This document shows, piece after piece, positions 18,092-26,240 of a DNA stretch of 34,408 nt (within the stretch, counting starts at the first letter, position 1; each line of letters begins with the position of its first letter). This DNA comes from an uncultured Prevotella sp. (GTDB lineage: Bacteria; Bacteroidota; Bacteroidia; Bacteroidales; Bacteroidaceae), in contig CALZJQ010000015.1 in NCBI GenBank assembly GCA_945787895.1, positions 1 through 34,408 of the forward strand, read 5' to 3'. Under the pieces are notes generated by a model, which saw only the letters and a program-made list of their open reading frames with translations, did not search any database and had not been told where the DNA came from. Both the position numbers and the translations under genes were made by a program.

Positions 18092-19198
18092 ATGAACGAA
18101 ACAAGAAAAATAGAAGATAGCGAAGCGTTCCTCATGGAATTATATGGTCGTTATGGAGGTTTTTGGGAGTATCCTGAGTTGTTGGATTATTGTTATTTGG
18201 TAAATCCTTATTTCTGTGATTCTCAATTGTTTGATGAGATGCAAGACAATTTCCGCACTCTTGTTTCAGAATATCCTGCAGGTATGTCCGTCAATTCAAA
18301 ACTTGCAAGCAAGTGTTGGGGTGTCAATCAAGAGTACATAATACCTGGAAATGGCGCAGCAGAATTGATAAAGACATTGATGGAGAATCTGAAGGGACGA
18401 ATAGGAATAGTACGTCCCACCTTTGAGGAATATCCCAATCGATTTCCCGAAGAAATGGTTGAAACGTTTGTTCCCCAAAACGACGATTTTAGATATGATG
18501 CTGATGATCTTATCCAATTCATGGGGGGGGGACAAGTTGAAAATCTTTTATTAATTAATCCTGACAATCCGACAGGAAACTTCATTCCTGTTGAGGACAT
18601 TCACAGGATTGCGAGATATTGTGAGGATAAAGCCATACGATTTGTTCTTGATGAGAGTTTCGTTGATTTTAGCATTGGCTATGAAAATAATACATTCCTT
18701 AAAAATGAATTGTTGGAGAAATATCCTCATATGGTTGTGATAAAGTCAATTAGTAAGAGTTATGGAGTTCCGGGATTAAGACTTGGCATTTTGTGTAGTG
18801 CTGATACCTCTCTTATAAACAAGATGAAAAAGCAGGTCAGTATTTGGAACATCAATTCTTTTGCGGAGTATTTCATGCAGGTTTATCCCAAATACCGCAA
18901 GGACTATTTACAAGCATGTAATCAATTTATTCAAGCAAGAACTGATTTTGAGGCTGAACTGAATAAGATACCATTCATAAAGGTTATGCCTTCGCAGGCT
19001 AATTATTTCTTCCTTGAAGTCATGCCTCCATACAAACCGAAGGAACTTTGTGCTATACTATTGCGGAAGTATAATATTCTCGCAAGTGCATGTCTTGCAA
19101 AGAAAGGTATTGAGCCTAACAGATATATGCGCATCGCTGTAAGAAATCATGATGACAATGAGAGGTTTATCAAGGCAATGAAAGAGCTGGAAAAATAG
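18092..19198 (+). CDS. PLP-dependent aminotransferase/decarboxylase, HisC/CobD-like
   Basis: A 368-residue fold-type I PLP enzyme. Visible are the cofactor pocket PGNGAAELI, INPDNPTGN, the Asp region RFVLDESFVDFS, the Schiff-base lysine in KSISKSYGVPGLRLG (Lys222) and the C-terminal arginine in MRIAVRNHDDNERF. The overall pattern is closest to histidinol-phosphate aminotransferase and to CobD-type amino-acid-phosphate decarboxylases. No histidine or cobalamin genes are nearby. Instead it heads an operon with an opine-dehydrogenase-like protein and a LicD-like/cytidylyltransferase fusion. I infer that it supplies an amino or amino-alcohol phosphate for a glycan substituent; transamination versus decarboxylation cannot be decided from sequence. 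The frame contains a G9 tract that could switch the gene on and off. Confidence 0.85.
   Translation: MNETRKIEDSEAFLMELYGRYGGFWEYPELLDYCYLVNPYFCDSQLFDEMQDNFRTLVSEYPAGMSVNSKLASKCWGVNQEYIIPGNGAAELIKTLMENLKGRIGIVRPTFEEYPNRFPEEMVETFVPQNDDFRYDADDLIQFMGGGQVENLLLINPDNPTGNFIPVEDIHRIARYCEDKAIRFVLDESFVDFSIGYENNTFLKNELLEKYPHMVVIKSISKSYGVPGLRLGILCSADTSLINKMKKQVSIWNINSFAEYFMQVYPKYRKDYLQACNQFIQARTDFEAELNKIPFIKVMPSQANYFFLEVMPPYKPKELCAILLRKYNILASACLAKKGIEPNRYMRIAVRNHDDNERFIKAMKELEK
18523..18531 (+). repeat. Poly-G tract (G9) inside the aminotransferase-like gene
   Basis: Nine consecutive G encode the end of FMGGGQ near residue 146. With ten G the frame reads ATG GGG GGG GGG ACA AGT TGA and stops. With eight G it stops at a TAA eight codons after the tract. 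It is the only G-run of this length in the window. Confidence 0.9.
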
Positions 19199-19302
19199 TA
19201 ATAATTGGATATTTCTATGGAAATTCATTCCCGGTGGTTGTATTTAATAGATTCTGACAGTATTAGAATTAGATGTTTCATCCCAAATAAATAGAATATT
19301 GC

Positions 19303-20316
19303 ATGAAGAACGTTTGTATATGCGGAGGAGGTTCTCTTGGACATGTGATGGCAGGATGGCTGTCAGCTCATCATTGTGCAGTAGTAAGTGTTCTTACCAA
19401 TAGACCAGAGAAATGGGAGCATGAGATATGCATTGATACTCCTGATGGAAGTATTCTAAAAGGTAGTTTATCCAAAATAAGTAGCAATCCAGATTTTGTC
19501 GTTCCACAAGCTGATATAGTCCTTTTATGCTTGCCTGGTTATTTAATAGAACAGGAACTGGAGAAAATCAAATATTGTATCTCACCAAACTCATTTGTAG
19601 GAAGTGTATTTTCATCTACAGGATTTTTTTTTGAAGCAAAAAGGATATTGAGCGACAAGCAACCTTTATGGGGATTTCAGAGAGTTCCATTCATCTCTCG
19701 TGTCAATGAGTATGGAAGGACTGCGCATCTGCTGGGATTTAGGAACTTGCATAATATTGCAGTCGAGAATGTATCTACAGAAGAAAAACTGCTATTCTCC
19801 TCAATGATTGAGGAATGGCTGAAAAGTCCAGTAAAACTCTTGAAAAACTATCTTGAAGCAAGTCTTACTAACAGCAATCCTCTTTTGCACACATCTCGAC
19901 TATACACGATGTTTGGAAACAATAATGAAGGGAAAGTGTATTCAAGAATGCAATTGTTTTACGAGGAATGGACAGAAGAAGCTGCTGATTTATACATAAA
20001 GATGGATGAGGAATTTTTCAGCTTATTAAGAAAGTTGCCTGTAACGGAAGGATTTCTCCCGACTGCTCTTGAATACTACGAAAGTTATGATGCCAAGTCA
20101 TTGACTGAGAAACTTTCTTCAATTGAATGTTTTAAGGGAATAACATCTCCTATGAAAGAAACTGATGATGGTTGGATAGCTGACTATAGTAGTAGATATT
20201 TTACGGAAGATTTCCCCTATGGTCTTAAGTATATATGGCAACTTGCACATGAAAATTATGTATCTTGTCCGTTCATTGATATGGTTTATAAATGGGGAAT
20301 GAGTAAATTAAAATAG
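19303..20316 (+). CDS. NAD(P)-binding opine/octopine dehydrogenase-like protein
   Basis: A 337-residue oxidoreductase. The Rossmann dinucleotide site is at the N-terminus (VCICGGGSLGHVMAG, residues 4-18), with strand-loop signals ADIVLLCLPGYL and GSVFSSTGF. The C-terminal helical domain carries the opine-dehydrogenase-type pattern YFTEDFPYGLKYIWQLAHENYVSCPFIDM. Family members reduce imines formed between an amino acid and a keto acid, or act on related substrates. Here, between a PLP enzyme and a LicD-like/cytidylyltransferase gene, it probably modifies the small molecule later transferred to a glycan; this is inference. It lies 104 bases after the first gene and 8 before the third. A T9 run at 19624-19632 is a second possible slippage site. 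Confidence 0.82.
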   Translation: MKNVCICGGGSLGHVMAGWLSAHHCAVVSVLTNRPEKWEHEICIDTPDGSILKGSLSKISSNPDFVVPQADIVLLCLPGYLIEQELEKIKYCISPNSFVGSVFSSTGFFFEAKRILSDKQPLWGFQRVPFISRVNEYGRTAHLLGFRNLHNIAVENVSTEEKLLFSSMIEEWLKSPVKLLKNYLEASLTNSNPLLHTSRLYTMFGNNNEGKVYSRMQLFYEEWTEEAADLYIKMDEEFFSLLRKLPVTEGFLPTALEYYESYDAKSLTEKLSSIECFKGITSPMKETDDGWIADYSSRYFTEDFPYGLKYIWQLAHENYVSCPFIDMVYKWGMSKLK

Positions 20317-20324
20317 CGAAACGC

Positions 20325-21476
20325 ATGGCACATATAAAGACTTCAAAAGGTTTTCTTGAATATACAAGCCATCATCTAAACTTTGGCAATAAGGTGATGG
20401 ACAAGGAAATCATGCTGGACAATCTGAAGATACTCTCTATTTACCTTGATAAAATAGATATCAATTGGGGGCCGGCATTTGGCACTCTTATCGGCGTAGT
20501 ACGCAATGATGATTTTCAATCATGGAAGCCAGCCTTTGATATTTATATTCTCAAAGAGGACGAAGAACGTTTCAAGGACATATTGTGGTTGCTTTTGGAA
20601 ACTGGATTTGAATTAGTCCGTCATGAGCGTAGAGGCTTGTATTATCTCAAGCGCGATGATGAATACATCAAAGTGTTTGTATTGCACAAAATCAGCAGTG
20701 ATGTGCGTCATACGGGAGGTTCCGATTTCATCCATGAAAAGTATTTGCAGAATACTGTCAAATGGAATTTTAAGGGGGTTTTGTTGAATGTTCCGGAGAA
20801 TGTTGATGAATATCTGTCTTTTCAGTATGGTAATGATTGGACAATTCCCAGGCAGACAGTGTTCTATTCAACAAATTCGATAGTGAGACTATGGAGTGAT
20901 ATGAAAACTTGGGTCTATGACCACCTTCCCGACAATTTGTACTATTCATGGCTGTTACTTCACCGCCAAAAGGATTTTCGAAGATTCAAAAAACGTTGTG
21001 AGATTGCAGGAATCCCTCTGCCAGAAAATGTACAACTGGCGAATATGAAACCTCGAAAATACAAGAAGATACTCACTGTAGGGGTCTATGACCTTCTTCA
21101 TAAAGGTCATGTGGAACTTTTTAGAAGGGCAAAGGGATTGGGTGACTATCTTATTGTTGCAGCTCAGGATGGTGATTTTATATTAAAGTATAAACCCGAA
21201 GCTAAGGTTCTAAACTCTACGGAAGATAGGAAATATATGATAAAATCCATTCGTTATGTTGATGAGGTTATTACTTACACTGATGTGGATGCCATTGTTC
21301 AAGAGATAGACTTCGATGTTTTCGTGACTGGTCCGGACCAATGTCATGAAGGTTTTCAGCGTGCTGTCAAGATATGTGAAGAACGTGGGTGCGAGCATAT
21401 CGTCTTGGGACGGACGGATGGAGTAAGTTCGAGTGAACTAAAAGCGAAGATTGTAGCTAAGACAAAGATGAATTAG
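20325..21476 (+). CDS. LicD-like domain fused to a cytidylyltransferase-type nucleotidyltransferase
   Basis: A 383-residue two-domain protein. Residues of about 30-180 resemble LicD/fukutin-type phosphotransferases (GPAFGTLIGVVR, FDIYIL, a later YGNDWTIPRQ). Where active LicD proteins have WDDDID, this one has W67-K-P-A-F-D72, so the acidic triad is mostly lost. Residues of about 248-380 form a cytidylyltransferase with GVYDLLHKGH (253-262), LIVAAQDGDF, VFVTGPDQ and a final RTDGVSSSELKAKI, matching the RTxGISTT-type motif. The second domain should activate a phosphorylated alcohol as a CDP-derivative. The first may transfer it, or only bind substrate. The start is 8 bases after the previous stop, so translation is coupled. 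It ends facing the convergent licD gene. Confidence 0.85.
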   Translation: MAHIKTSKGFLEYTSHHLNFGNKVMDKEIMLDNLKILSIYLDKIDINWGPAFGTLIGVVRNDDFQSWKPAFDIYILKEDEERFKDILWLLLETGFELVRHERRGLYYLKRDDEYIKVFVLHKISSDVRHTGGSDFIHEKYLQNTVKWNFKGVLLNVPENVDEYLSFQYGNDWTIPRQTVFYSTNSIVRLWSDMKTWVYDHLPDNLYYSWLLLHRQKDFRRFKKRCEIAGIPLPENVQLANMKPRKYKKILTVGVYDLLHKGHVELFRRAKGLGDYLIVAAQDGDFILKYKPEAKVLNSTEDRKYMIKSIRYVDEVITYTDVDAIVQEIDFDVFVTGPDQCHEGFQRAVKICEERGCEHIVLGRTDGVSSSELKAKIVAKTKMN

Positions 21477-21605
21477 GGGTTATGAAATCAATCCCAGATT
21501 TGAACATAGAAGAAAAGTCAGCAAGAAATTCCATGTGTGTTGGCAATTTCCTTGTTGACTGTTCCTATGCTCATGACTGAAAAAGACATGAGAGAACCGC
21601 TTGGG

Positions 21606-22517
21606 TTATTGAAAAGATATTATTCCAGACTTGATGTCCTTTATGACGTCTTTGTATGAACGGTTGGTATCTATTAGTGAAGCCCCATGTGCAGTCGGTG
21701 ACTTGACTGGTGTCATGTAGTCTCCATAATACTCTGTCAGAACTTTGTCGTAGTCCTTTGGAACTGGAATCATGATGTCCTCAAATGGTAGCATTGCTGT
21801 TTCCGAATACCATTCTTTTTTCATCCTGTATTTCAGTAAATTGGCAAGATATAGTGTCGGCATAGCTACATATTCGGATGGGGAGGAAGAGTAAGAACTG
21901 TATAATTCTTGAAACATTGAGTACATCTTCTTTCTACCTGAAAACAAGGCGTACAGTTTTGCGATAAACCATTTTGCCAGTATTGTTTTCTTGTATTTCC
22001 CATTCCTTTTTGTACAATCTATGCCATGATTGCAAAGATACAGAAACTCTCTGAGTGTTTCTGCCTTTAGAATATGGTTGGCAAGTTCTCCTTTGTCTTT
22101 AGGGAGTGTGTCAAAGATGAAAATGTCTATGAATATTCCTTGATGGTGCTTGGAATTTACTTCTGCAGACAAGATTTGGGCTGTTCCGTCATATCTCAAC
22201 TGTGAATGACCACAGCAGTGGTATTTGTCCGTATAGGCATTTTGGAAGAAATAGGGGCTGTGAAATTCCTGACTTGCCACAGAAATGAGCTTTTCGTAAT
22301 CTTCTCTCATCAATACCATGTCAATGTCGTCATCCCATGGAATAAATCCCTGATGTCGTACGGCACCTAAGAGAGTCCCGCTGTCCGCCCATATTTTGAG
22401 ATTGTATTTGTCGCATACTTCCAATAGCTTTTTCAGCATGTCCAATTGTATATTCCATGCTTTCTTCGCTTCTTGAGTTACAGTATATCCATTACGTATT
22501 TCTTCTTCCAGATTCAT
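21606..22517 (-). CDS. licD: LicD-family phosphotransferase
   Basis: A 303-residue LicD protein with all core motifs: ADSGTLLGAVR (residues 44-54), the acidic metal-binding WDDDIDM (61-67), GIFIDIFIFDTLP and the C-terminal YYGDYMTPV. Family members transfer phosphocholine or other phosphorylated alcohols from a CDP-activated donor to a sugar on the cell surface. It is encoded opposite to the LicD-like/cytidylyltransferase fusion, 129 bases from its 3' end. It could be the active transferase complementing the degenerate LicD domain there. Upstream (22518-22890) lies a repeat-filled leader and a promoter-like TAGCTTTG. The exact transferred group is unknown. Confidence 0.9.
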   Translation of the reverse strand: MNLEEEIRNGYTVTQEAKKAWNIQLDMLKKLLEVCDKYNLKIWADSGTLLGAVRHQGFIPWDDDIDMVLMREDYEKLISVASQEFHSPYFFQNAYTDKYHCCGHSQLRYDGTAQILSAEVNSKHHQGIFIDIFIFDTLPKDKGELANHILKAETLREFLYLCNHGIDCTKRNGKYKKTILAKWFIAKLYALFSGRKKMYSMFQELYSSYSSSPSEYVAMPTLYLANLLKYRMKKEWYSETAMLPFEDIMIPVPKDYDKVLTEYYGDYMTPVKSPTAHGASLIDTNRSYKDVIKDIKSGIISFQ

Positions 22518-22576
22518 TGCAATTTTTTTTATGTTAGGTAGGTGTAATCAGGTGTGCTGTTTTGGGATAATTATTG

Positions 22577-22752
22577 TATTCAACTTTCGCAACTCTGTGA
22601 CTTGCTCAGTTTTATAGGGTTATGTGATTTTAAGGTTATGCGGTATTACGGTTTGATGGAAGGTACAATCTGCCTTGACATATCTCCGAAAAACCTTAAA
22701 ACCATAAAGCCTTAAAACCGAAGAAGTTGAAGTTTGCTAAACTTGAGTTATT
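22577..22752. repeat. Leader repeat, copy A
   Basis: A roughly 175-base element starts with TTCAACTTTCGCAACTCTG and a small hairpin-like core related to CAAGTCTGTGACTTG. It passes through GGTTAT/GGTTTTAAGG units and their C/A complements (AAACCTTAAAACC), and ends with AAGAAGTTGAAG...AAACTTGAG. Copy B (32607-32788) has the same layout, and copy C (33876-33953) its right half. It sits in the upstream region of licD. Confidence 0.85.
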
Positions 22753-22805
22753 GTATTGATTGTTGATGCGTGGCCAACAACCAACAACCCACAACCCACA
22801 ACCAG

Positions 22806-22838
22806 AAACTGAGCAAGTCACAGACTTGCGAAATTTGA
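22806..22838 (-). repeat. Inverted left end of the leader repeat
   Basis: The reverse strand here reads CTCAAATTTCGCAAGTCTG followed by TGACTTGCTCAGTTT, the same as the left end of copies A and B. Next to it lies a C/A-rich run (AACAACCCACAACCC at about 22776-22803). With copy A it makes a large imperfect inverted repeat upstream of licD. Confidence 0.8.
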
Positions 22839-22878
22839 GTATTCCTGTTGTTTTCTTCTTCTTTGTAGTTTCTGCATG

Positions 22879-22934
22879 CAAAGCTATGAAAGAAAAACCA
22901 AGTTCACAAATATGTGAACCACAATATTGTGAAC
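22879..22934 (-). promoter_or_regulatory. Orphan copy of the ATPase promoter and operator
   Basis: On the minus strand a TAGCTTTG -7 element (22879-22886) is preceded by 15-base units at 22905-22919 (CACAAATATGTGAAC) and 22920-22934 (CACAATATTGTGAAC). The ATPase gene is missing downstream. The next real minus-strand gene is licD, about 360 bases away, which this promoter may now drive. Confidence 0.6.
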
Positions 22935-23000
22935 TTTAAGTTTTTTTTGCAGTCTGATAAAATGATGATGATTAATCAGGCTTCCGTGTCAGTCGCTTGG

Positions 23001-23255
23001 TTATTCCCCGAACCAGGGTAACAACATTGAAAGATTCCAATTGTATAACCATAGGGTCAGCATGGCAATTGTTGTCATGCTGATTTTTTGTAGTATATTG
23101 TTATCTTTCAGCAGAGGCGAAATGCAGATAGGTATTATGAATAGGTAATGTGGAGACATGATGTAAACCTCGTTCAGTCCAAAACCCAATACAAGGTGGA
23201 TACGCAGGTCAAAGCTGAAGAATGCAAGGACCATGGGTATCACTTTGTTGCGATA
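23001..23255 (-). pseudogene. 3' fragment of the polytopic membrane protein gene
   Basis: The frame encodes about 84 residues (YRNKVIPMVLAFFSFDL to LLPWFGE and stop) equal to the C-terminus of the protein at 27648-29078, with only a few changes (such as IHLV preceded by R instead of L). The 5' part is absent, so it is a non-functional remnant created by duplication. Confidence 0.9.
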
Positions 23256-23799
23256 TATTACTGGTGCGTTCATAGATGTATTCCCTACGGATAGTTTTGA
23301 TATGTCAGAAGAGGAGGTGGTTAAGCTCCAGAAGAAATACAACCATCTATGGTGGAATTATCAGCATAGTATGAATGCCATGAGTTTTTTTCAGGCTATT
23401 CGGACAAAAGATAGGAAAAAGATACATTCATGGCTAATGCACAAGTTGATATGGTGGAAGAAGGATAGACTGCTTAATGAGATTATGGAGTATGAGAAGT
23501 GGTTTGCTACTCAGTCAGGAGAAAACTGTGTAAGTGTTTTTACTTGGGTTGGGCGTGTATTCAGGTCAAAGTGGTTTGAGGACTTGATGGAAATGCCTTT
23601 CAATGATTTTGTCGTAAAAGTGCCAATGAAATACGATGATTATCTTACCCTACTGTACGGTGATTATATGACCCCACCTACAGAAGACAAACGTATAATG
23701 AAACATGATTCTTTGCGTTACTATTGTAATCTCAAAAAACGTGTGTCGCTTGAAGAAGCAATGATGGATATAAAGAATAATAGAAGAGTAATATATTGA
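23233..23799 (+). pseudogene. 5'-truncated licD
   Basis: From about 23257 the frame encodes the C-terminal part of a LicD protein (GAFIDVFPTD, VPMKYDDYLTLLYGDYMTPP). The catalytic N-terminal half with the GTLLGAVR and DDDID motifs is missing. The frame's apparent start (MGITLLRY) is supplied by the antisense strand of the duplicated membrane-protein fragment, so the current start is accidental. It is not a copy of the licD at 21606-22517 but a different paralogue. It was probably once paired with the cytidylyltransferase fragment that follows. Confidence 0.85.
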
Positions 23800-23804
23800 C
23801 AATT

Positions 23805-23915
23805 ATGGTGATAGGATATGCTGCAGCTGTTTACGACTTGTTTCATATAGGTCACTTTGTTTCTGATATTTTTACTGAGGTGCTTCCAGATGTGGTTTGT
23901 GTAATGAGAAAATGA
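23805..23915 (+). pseudogene. N-terminal fragment of a cytidylyltransferase
   Basis: The 36-residue frame starts MVIGYAAAVYDLFHIGH, the signature of cytidylyl/nucleotidyltransferases (GVYDLFHIGH), then continues with unrelated residues to a stop. It begins 5 bases after the licD remnant, so the two look like the remains of an ancestral licD-cytidylyltransferase pair. The rest was lost when the convergent fucosyltransferase gene (ends at 23917) became its neighbour. Confidence 0.8.
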
Positions 23916-23916
23916 A

Positions 23917-24720
23917 TCATATTCCTATCCATTCTTCAGGGAATATGTCCGGGGCTGTCCATGGCTCGTTATACCATTTCTTTGGATATATCACAGTATT
24001 GTCATTGACGTTGAGACGGGCTGCCCAGAAACTGAAGGTACTGTTGGCAATGATGTTGTGCTTACATCTGCTCATGAGGTAAATATCGTAGATGCTGTCA
24101 TTACCTTTGTTCCAATCCACGAAACAGCTGTCTCCCAAAAATTGCAGGTTCTCCCTTGCCCATTTTATGTCATCAGAGAATATGAAGAAACGGACATCGC
24201 CAAACTTTTGCCTGATTATCTCCACTGCTTTCTTGTAATACTCTATTGTGCAAATATTTCCAAAGTACTTGACGATGTCAGGATTTAGGTAGTCTCCCCG
24301 TCTTACATGTATTGAAACGCTGTTTGATGTTTCAATCATCTGGAGAGTTTCCTTGTTTGCCGTGCTTATCGGCAGGTCGTTTCTGAAACGTATGTCCGCA
24401 TGTAGGTGGAAATCATGTCTCACCCAACGTCCGTCATATATGATGCTCGGACGCTCCTTATAGTTCTGCTGGTTGCTGTAAGGGTTTTTGATAATCTTTT
24501 TCCACATCAACTGGTCGGCAACCATGATGTATAGCCTGTACCACCATGGCGCTTTCCTCAGTTTTACATCAAACCACTTTGTAATCTCAAATCCATTATG
24601 AGCCTTTGTGTCGCGAAATACGTATCTGACATCATTGTCGATGTTTTTCTTTACATATTCGTAGAATGCATATTCGAATAGTTGGTTGCCGAGTCCTTCC
24701 TGAAATATTATTATCTTCAT
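23917..24720 (-). CDS. GT11 glycosyltransferase, alpha-1,2-fucosyltransferase-like
   Basis: A 267-residue cytoplasmic glycosyltransferase of family GT11, which commonly adds fucose from GDP-fucose in alpha-1,2 linkage. Motifs: GLGNQLFEYAF (residues 9-19), the nucleotide-binding SIHVRRGDY (136-144), FFIFSDDIKWA and ANSTFSFWAARLN near the C-terminus. It overlaps the upstream flippase gene by four bases and is translationally coupled to it. No GDP-fucose synthesis genes are in the window. Other donors (for example GDP-L-galactose or 6-deoxy-hexoses) cannot be excluded. Confidence 0.9.
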   Translation of the reverse strand: MKIIIFQEGLGNQLFEYAFYEYVKKNIDNDVRYVFRDTKAHNGFEITKWFDVKLRKAPWWYRLYIMVADQLMWKKIIKNPYSNQQNYKERPSIIYDGRWVRHDFHLHADIRFRNDLPISTANKETLQMIETSNSVSIHVRRGDYLNPDIVKYFGNICTIEYYKKAVEIIRQKFGDVRFFIFSDDIKWARENLQFLGDSCFVDWNKGNDSIYDIYLMSRCKHNIIANSTFSFWAARLNVNDNTVIYPKKWYNEPWTAPDIFPEEWIGI

Positions 24721-26240
24721 TGTCTGTGTATTTTTTTTAGAATGTAACTGTTTAGTGGGGTTCTGTCATTTCTGTCCAGTATGAAGAAATATGACCATGG
24801 TATGGTAAACATGGTTATGATTGCGCATTTGATAAAGAATCCAGCAACGGAATTTTCTATGCTGGTCATTACAAGATGTCCTCCGATCAGTGACACGATA
24901 ATTGTAAGAACTGTTTTTGAATATACGATAAGAGGGCGTCTCATGGGTATTTGACTGAATCCGTTAATCAATCTCAAGCGAATGAAATAGCTGACAAAGC
25001 AGAATGCTATCTGAATGATGAACACAAGATATACATTATGCGTAATCTTTAATGCCATATAGCAGATGGGTATCTGGGAGAGGTTGTATATGGAATTGAC
25101 AATGTTGTATTTCTTAAGTTTGTTGGCAGCCTCAGATACTACATTCAAGGGATTTTGCATAATGCTCAGTAAGGTTAAGATGCTTATGAGAATGATAAAT
25201 TCAGGAGTATCGTCCGGCACTTTTTTCAACCATAAATTCAATGCGAAATCAAGATTTACCAATAGTGGAAACATCAAGATGAAGAGAAGGGAGAATGAAA
25301 TCTTTGTGCTCATGTCCACGAGGTCGTACACTCGCTCCATGTCTTTTCCCGCATAATTCTTGATGATTTGAGGATTGATGGCAATCTGAAAATTTGTCAC
25401 AAAGACCGTGACGTTGTTCTGTACTTGATACGCCACGGCACGTGCCGCATTCACTACAGGCCCGAAAAAGGCATTGAGGAGAAGGTTTGTGGCTTGATTG
25501 ACTATGGAAGCTGAATATGATATTAATGTCCATCCGGCAAAGACGAATATTTCTTTGAATTTATTCTTGTCCCACAGCAGTTTGTATCTGGTGCATGAAA
25601 AGTTCCTCTTGCAATAAGCCATGTTCAGAAACTGAATCGTCATCTGTATGGCAAACAAAGACAATCCAAACACAATCAATTTGTCGGAACCTGTTATTTC
25701 GAGGTATAATGCAGTGCCCAGTTTCGTAAGCGACTCGAATATTGATATGTAAGCAAAAGCCTTCATTTTCTCTTGAGCAATTATCATTGCGCTGAAGGGT
25801 ACTGTCAGTATGGTGATGACTGCAGACAGCGTAGAAATATGATAGACGGTTGTCGCCGCAGTGATACGTTCCATGGGGATTACCATCTTGTTTTGAACGT
25901 ACCACAGACCGATTGTTTCTGCCAGAAGGAAGACGATGACGGCATATATGATGTGTACGTTCATTGCCGTGCAGAAAACTTCATTGAGGGATTCCTTGTT
26001 CCCACCTCCTATCTCGAAAGAAAAAAATCTGGAAATGGTTGAAGTAAGTGAGCCCTGAATGAATGTAAAGAGCATTACAAGACTGCCCACGACATTGTAC
26101 AGTCCGAAGTCAGAATCACCAAGCTGATCAAGAACGATGCGACTGGTGTAGAAACTTATGAACAGAATTACCAGCGTTCTCACATACAGGAACGCTGTGT
26201 TTTTTGCTATTCTTTTGTTGTCTGCTACCTTTGAAGTCAT
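24717..26240 (-). CDS. Wzx-type polysaccharide flippase (first copy)
   Basis: An inner-membrane protein that flips lipid-linked glycan repeat units. It has about 12-14 hydrophobic helices and the MATE/Wzx-like start AKNTAFLYVRTLVILFISFYTSRIVLDQLGDSDFGLYNVVGSLVMLF. The start at 26240 (MTSKVADNKRI) was chosen because the longer frame, to 26414, would overlap the end of the ATPase gene and add 58 non-hydrophobic residues; ATG 26255 is also possible. It is followed by the fucosyltransferase with a four-base overlap. A second, unrelated flippase lies at 30134-31618. Two flippases in one locus suggest that clusters were joined. Confidence 0.9.
   Translation of the reverse strand: MTSKVADNKRIAKNTAFLYVRTLVILFISFYTSRIVLDQLGDSDFGLYNVVGSLVMLFTFIQGSLTSTISRFFSFEIGGGNKESLNEVFCTAMNVHIIYAVIVFLLAETIGLWYVQNKMVIPMERITAATTVYHISTLSAVITILTVPFSAMIIAQEKMKAFAYISIFESLTKLGTALYLEITGSDKLIVFGLSLFAIQMTIQFLNMAYCKRNFSCTRYKLLWDKNKFKEIFVFAGWTLISYSASIVNQATNLLLNAFFGPVVNAARAVAYQVQNNVTVFVTNFQIAINPQIIKNYAGKDMERVYDLVDMSTKISFSLLFILMFPLLVNLDFALNLWLKKVPDDTPEFIILISILTLLSIMQNPLNVVSEAANKLKKYNIVNSIYNLSQIPICYMALKITHNVYLVFIIQIAFCFVSYFIRLRLINGFSQIPMRRPLIVYSKTVLTIIVSLIGGHLVMTSIENSVAGFFIKCAIITMFTIPWSYFFILDRNDRTPLNSYILKKIHRQ

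Larger units (their letters stand above)
22877..23255. repeat. Duplicated segment, copy 1
   Basis: About 379 bases nearly identical to 27527-27902. It carries the 3' end of the polytopic membrane protein gene plus the promoter/operator of the AAA ATPase, but neither intact gene. Similarity ends at CGATA (23251-23255), where licD-derived sequence begins. It marks a recombination scar. Confidence 0.95.

Noticed and set aside
21540..21605. Terminator between the convergent LicD-type genes
   Set aside because: CTCATG/CATGAG could pair weakly, but the stem is short, the loop A-rich and no T-run follows.
22696..22881. 61-residue protein starting at the orphan promoter
   Set aside because: It is translated leader repeat (Lys-rich start, then GLWVVGCW from C/A-rich repeat) and shows no protein-like conservation.
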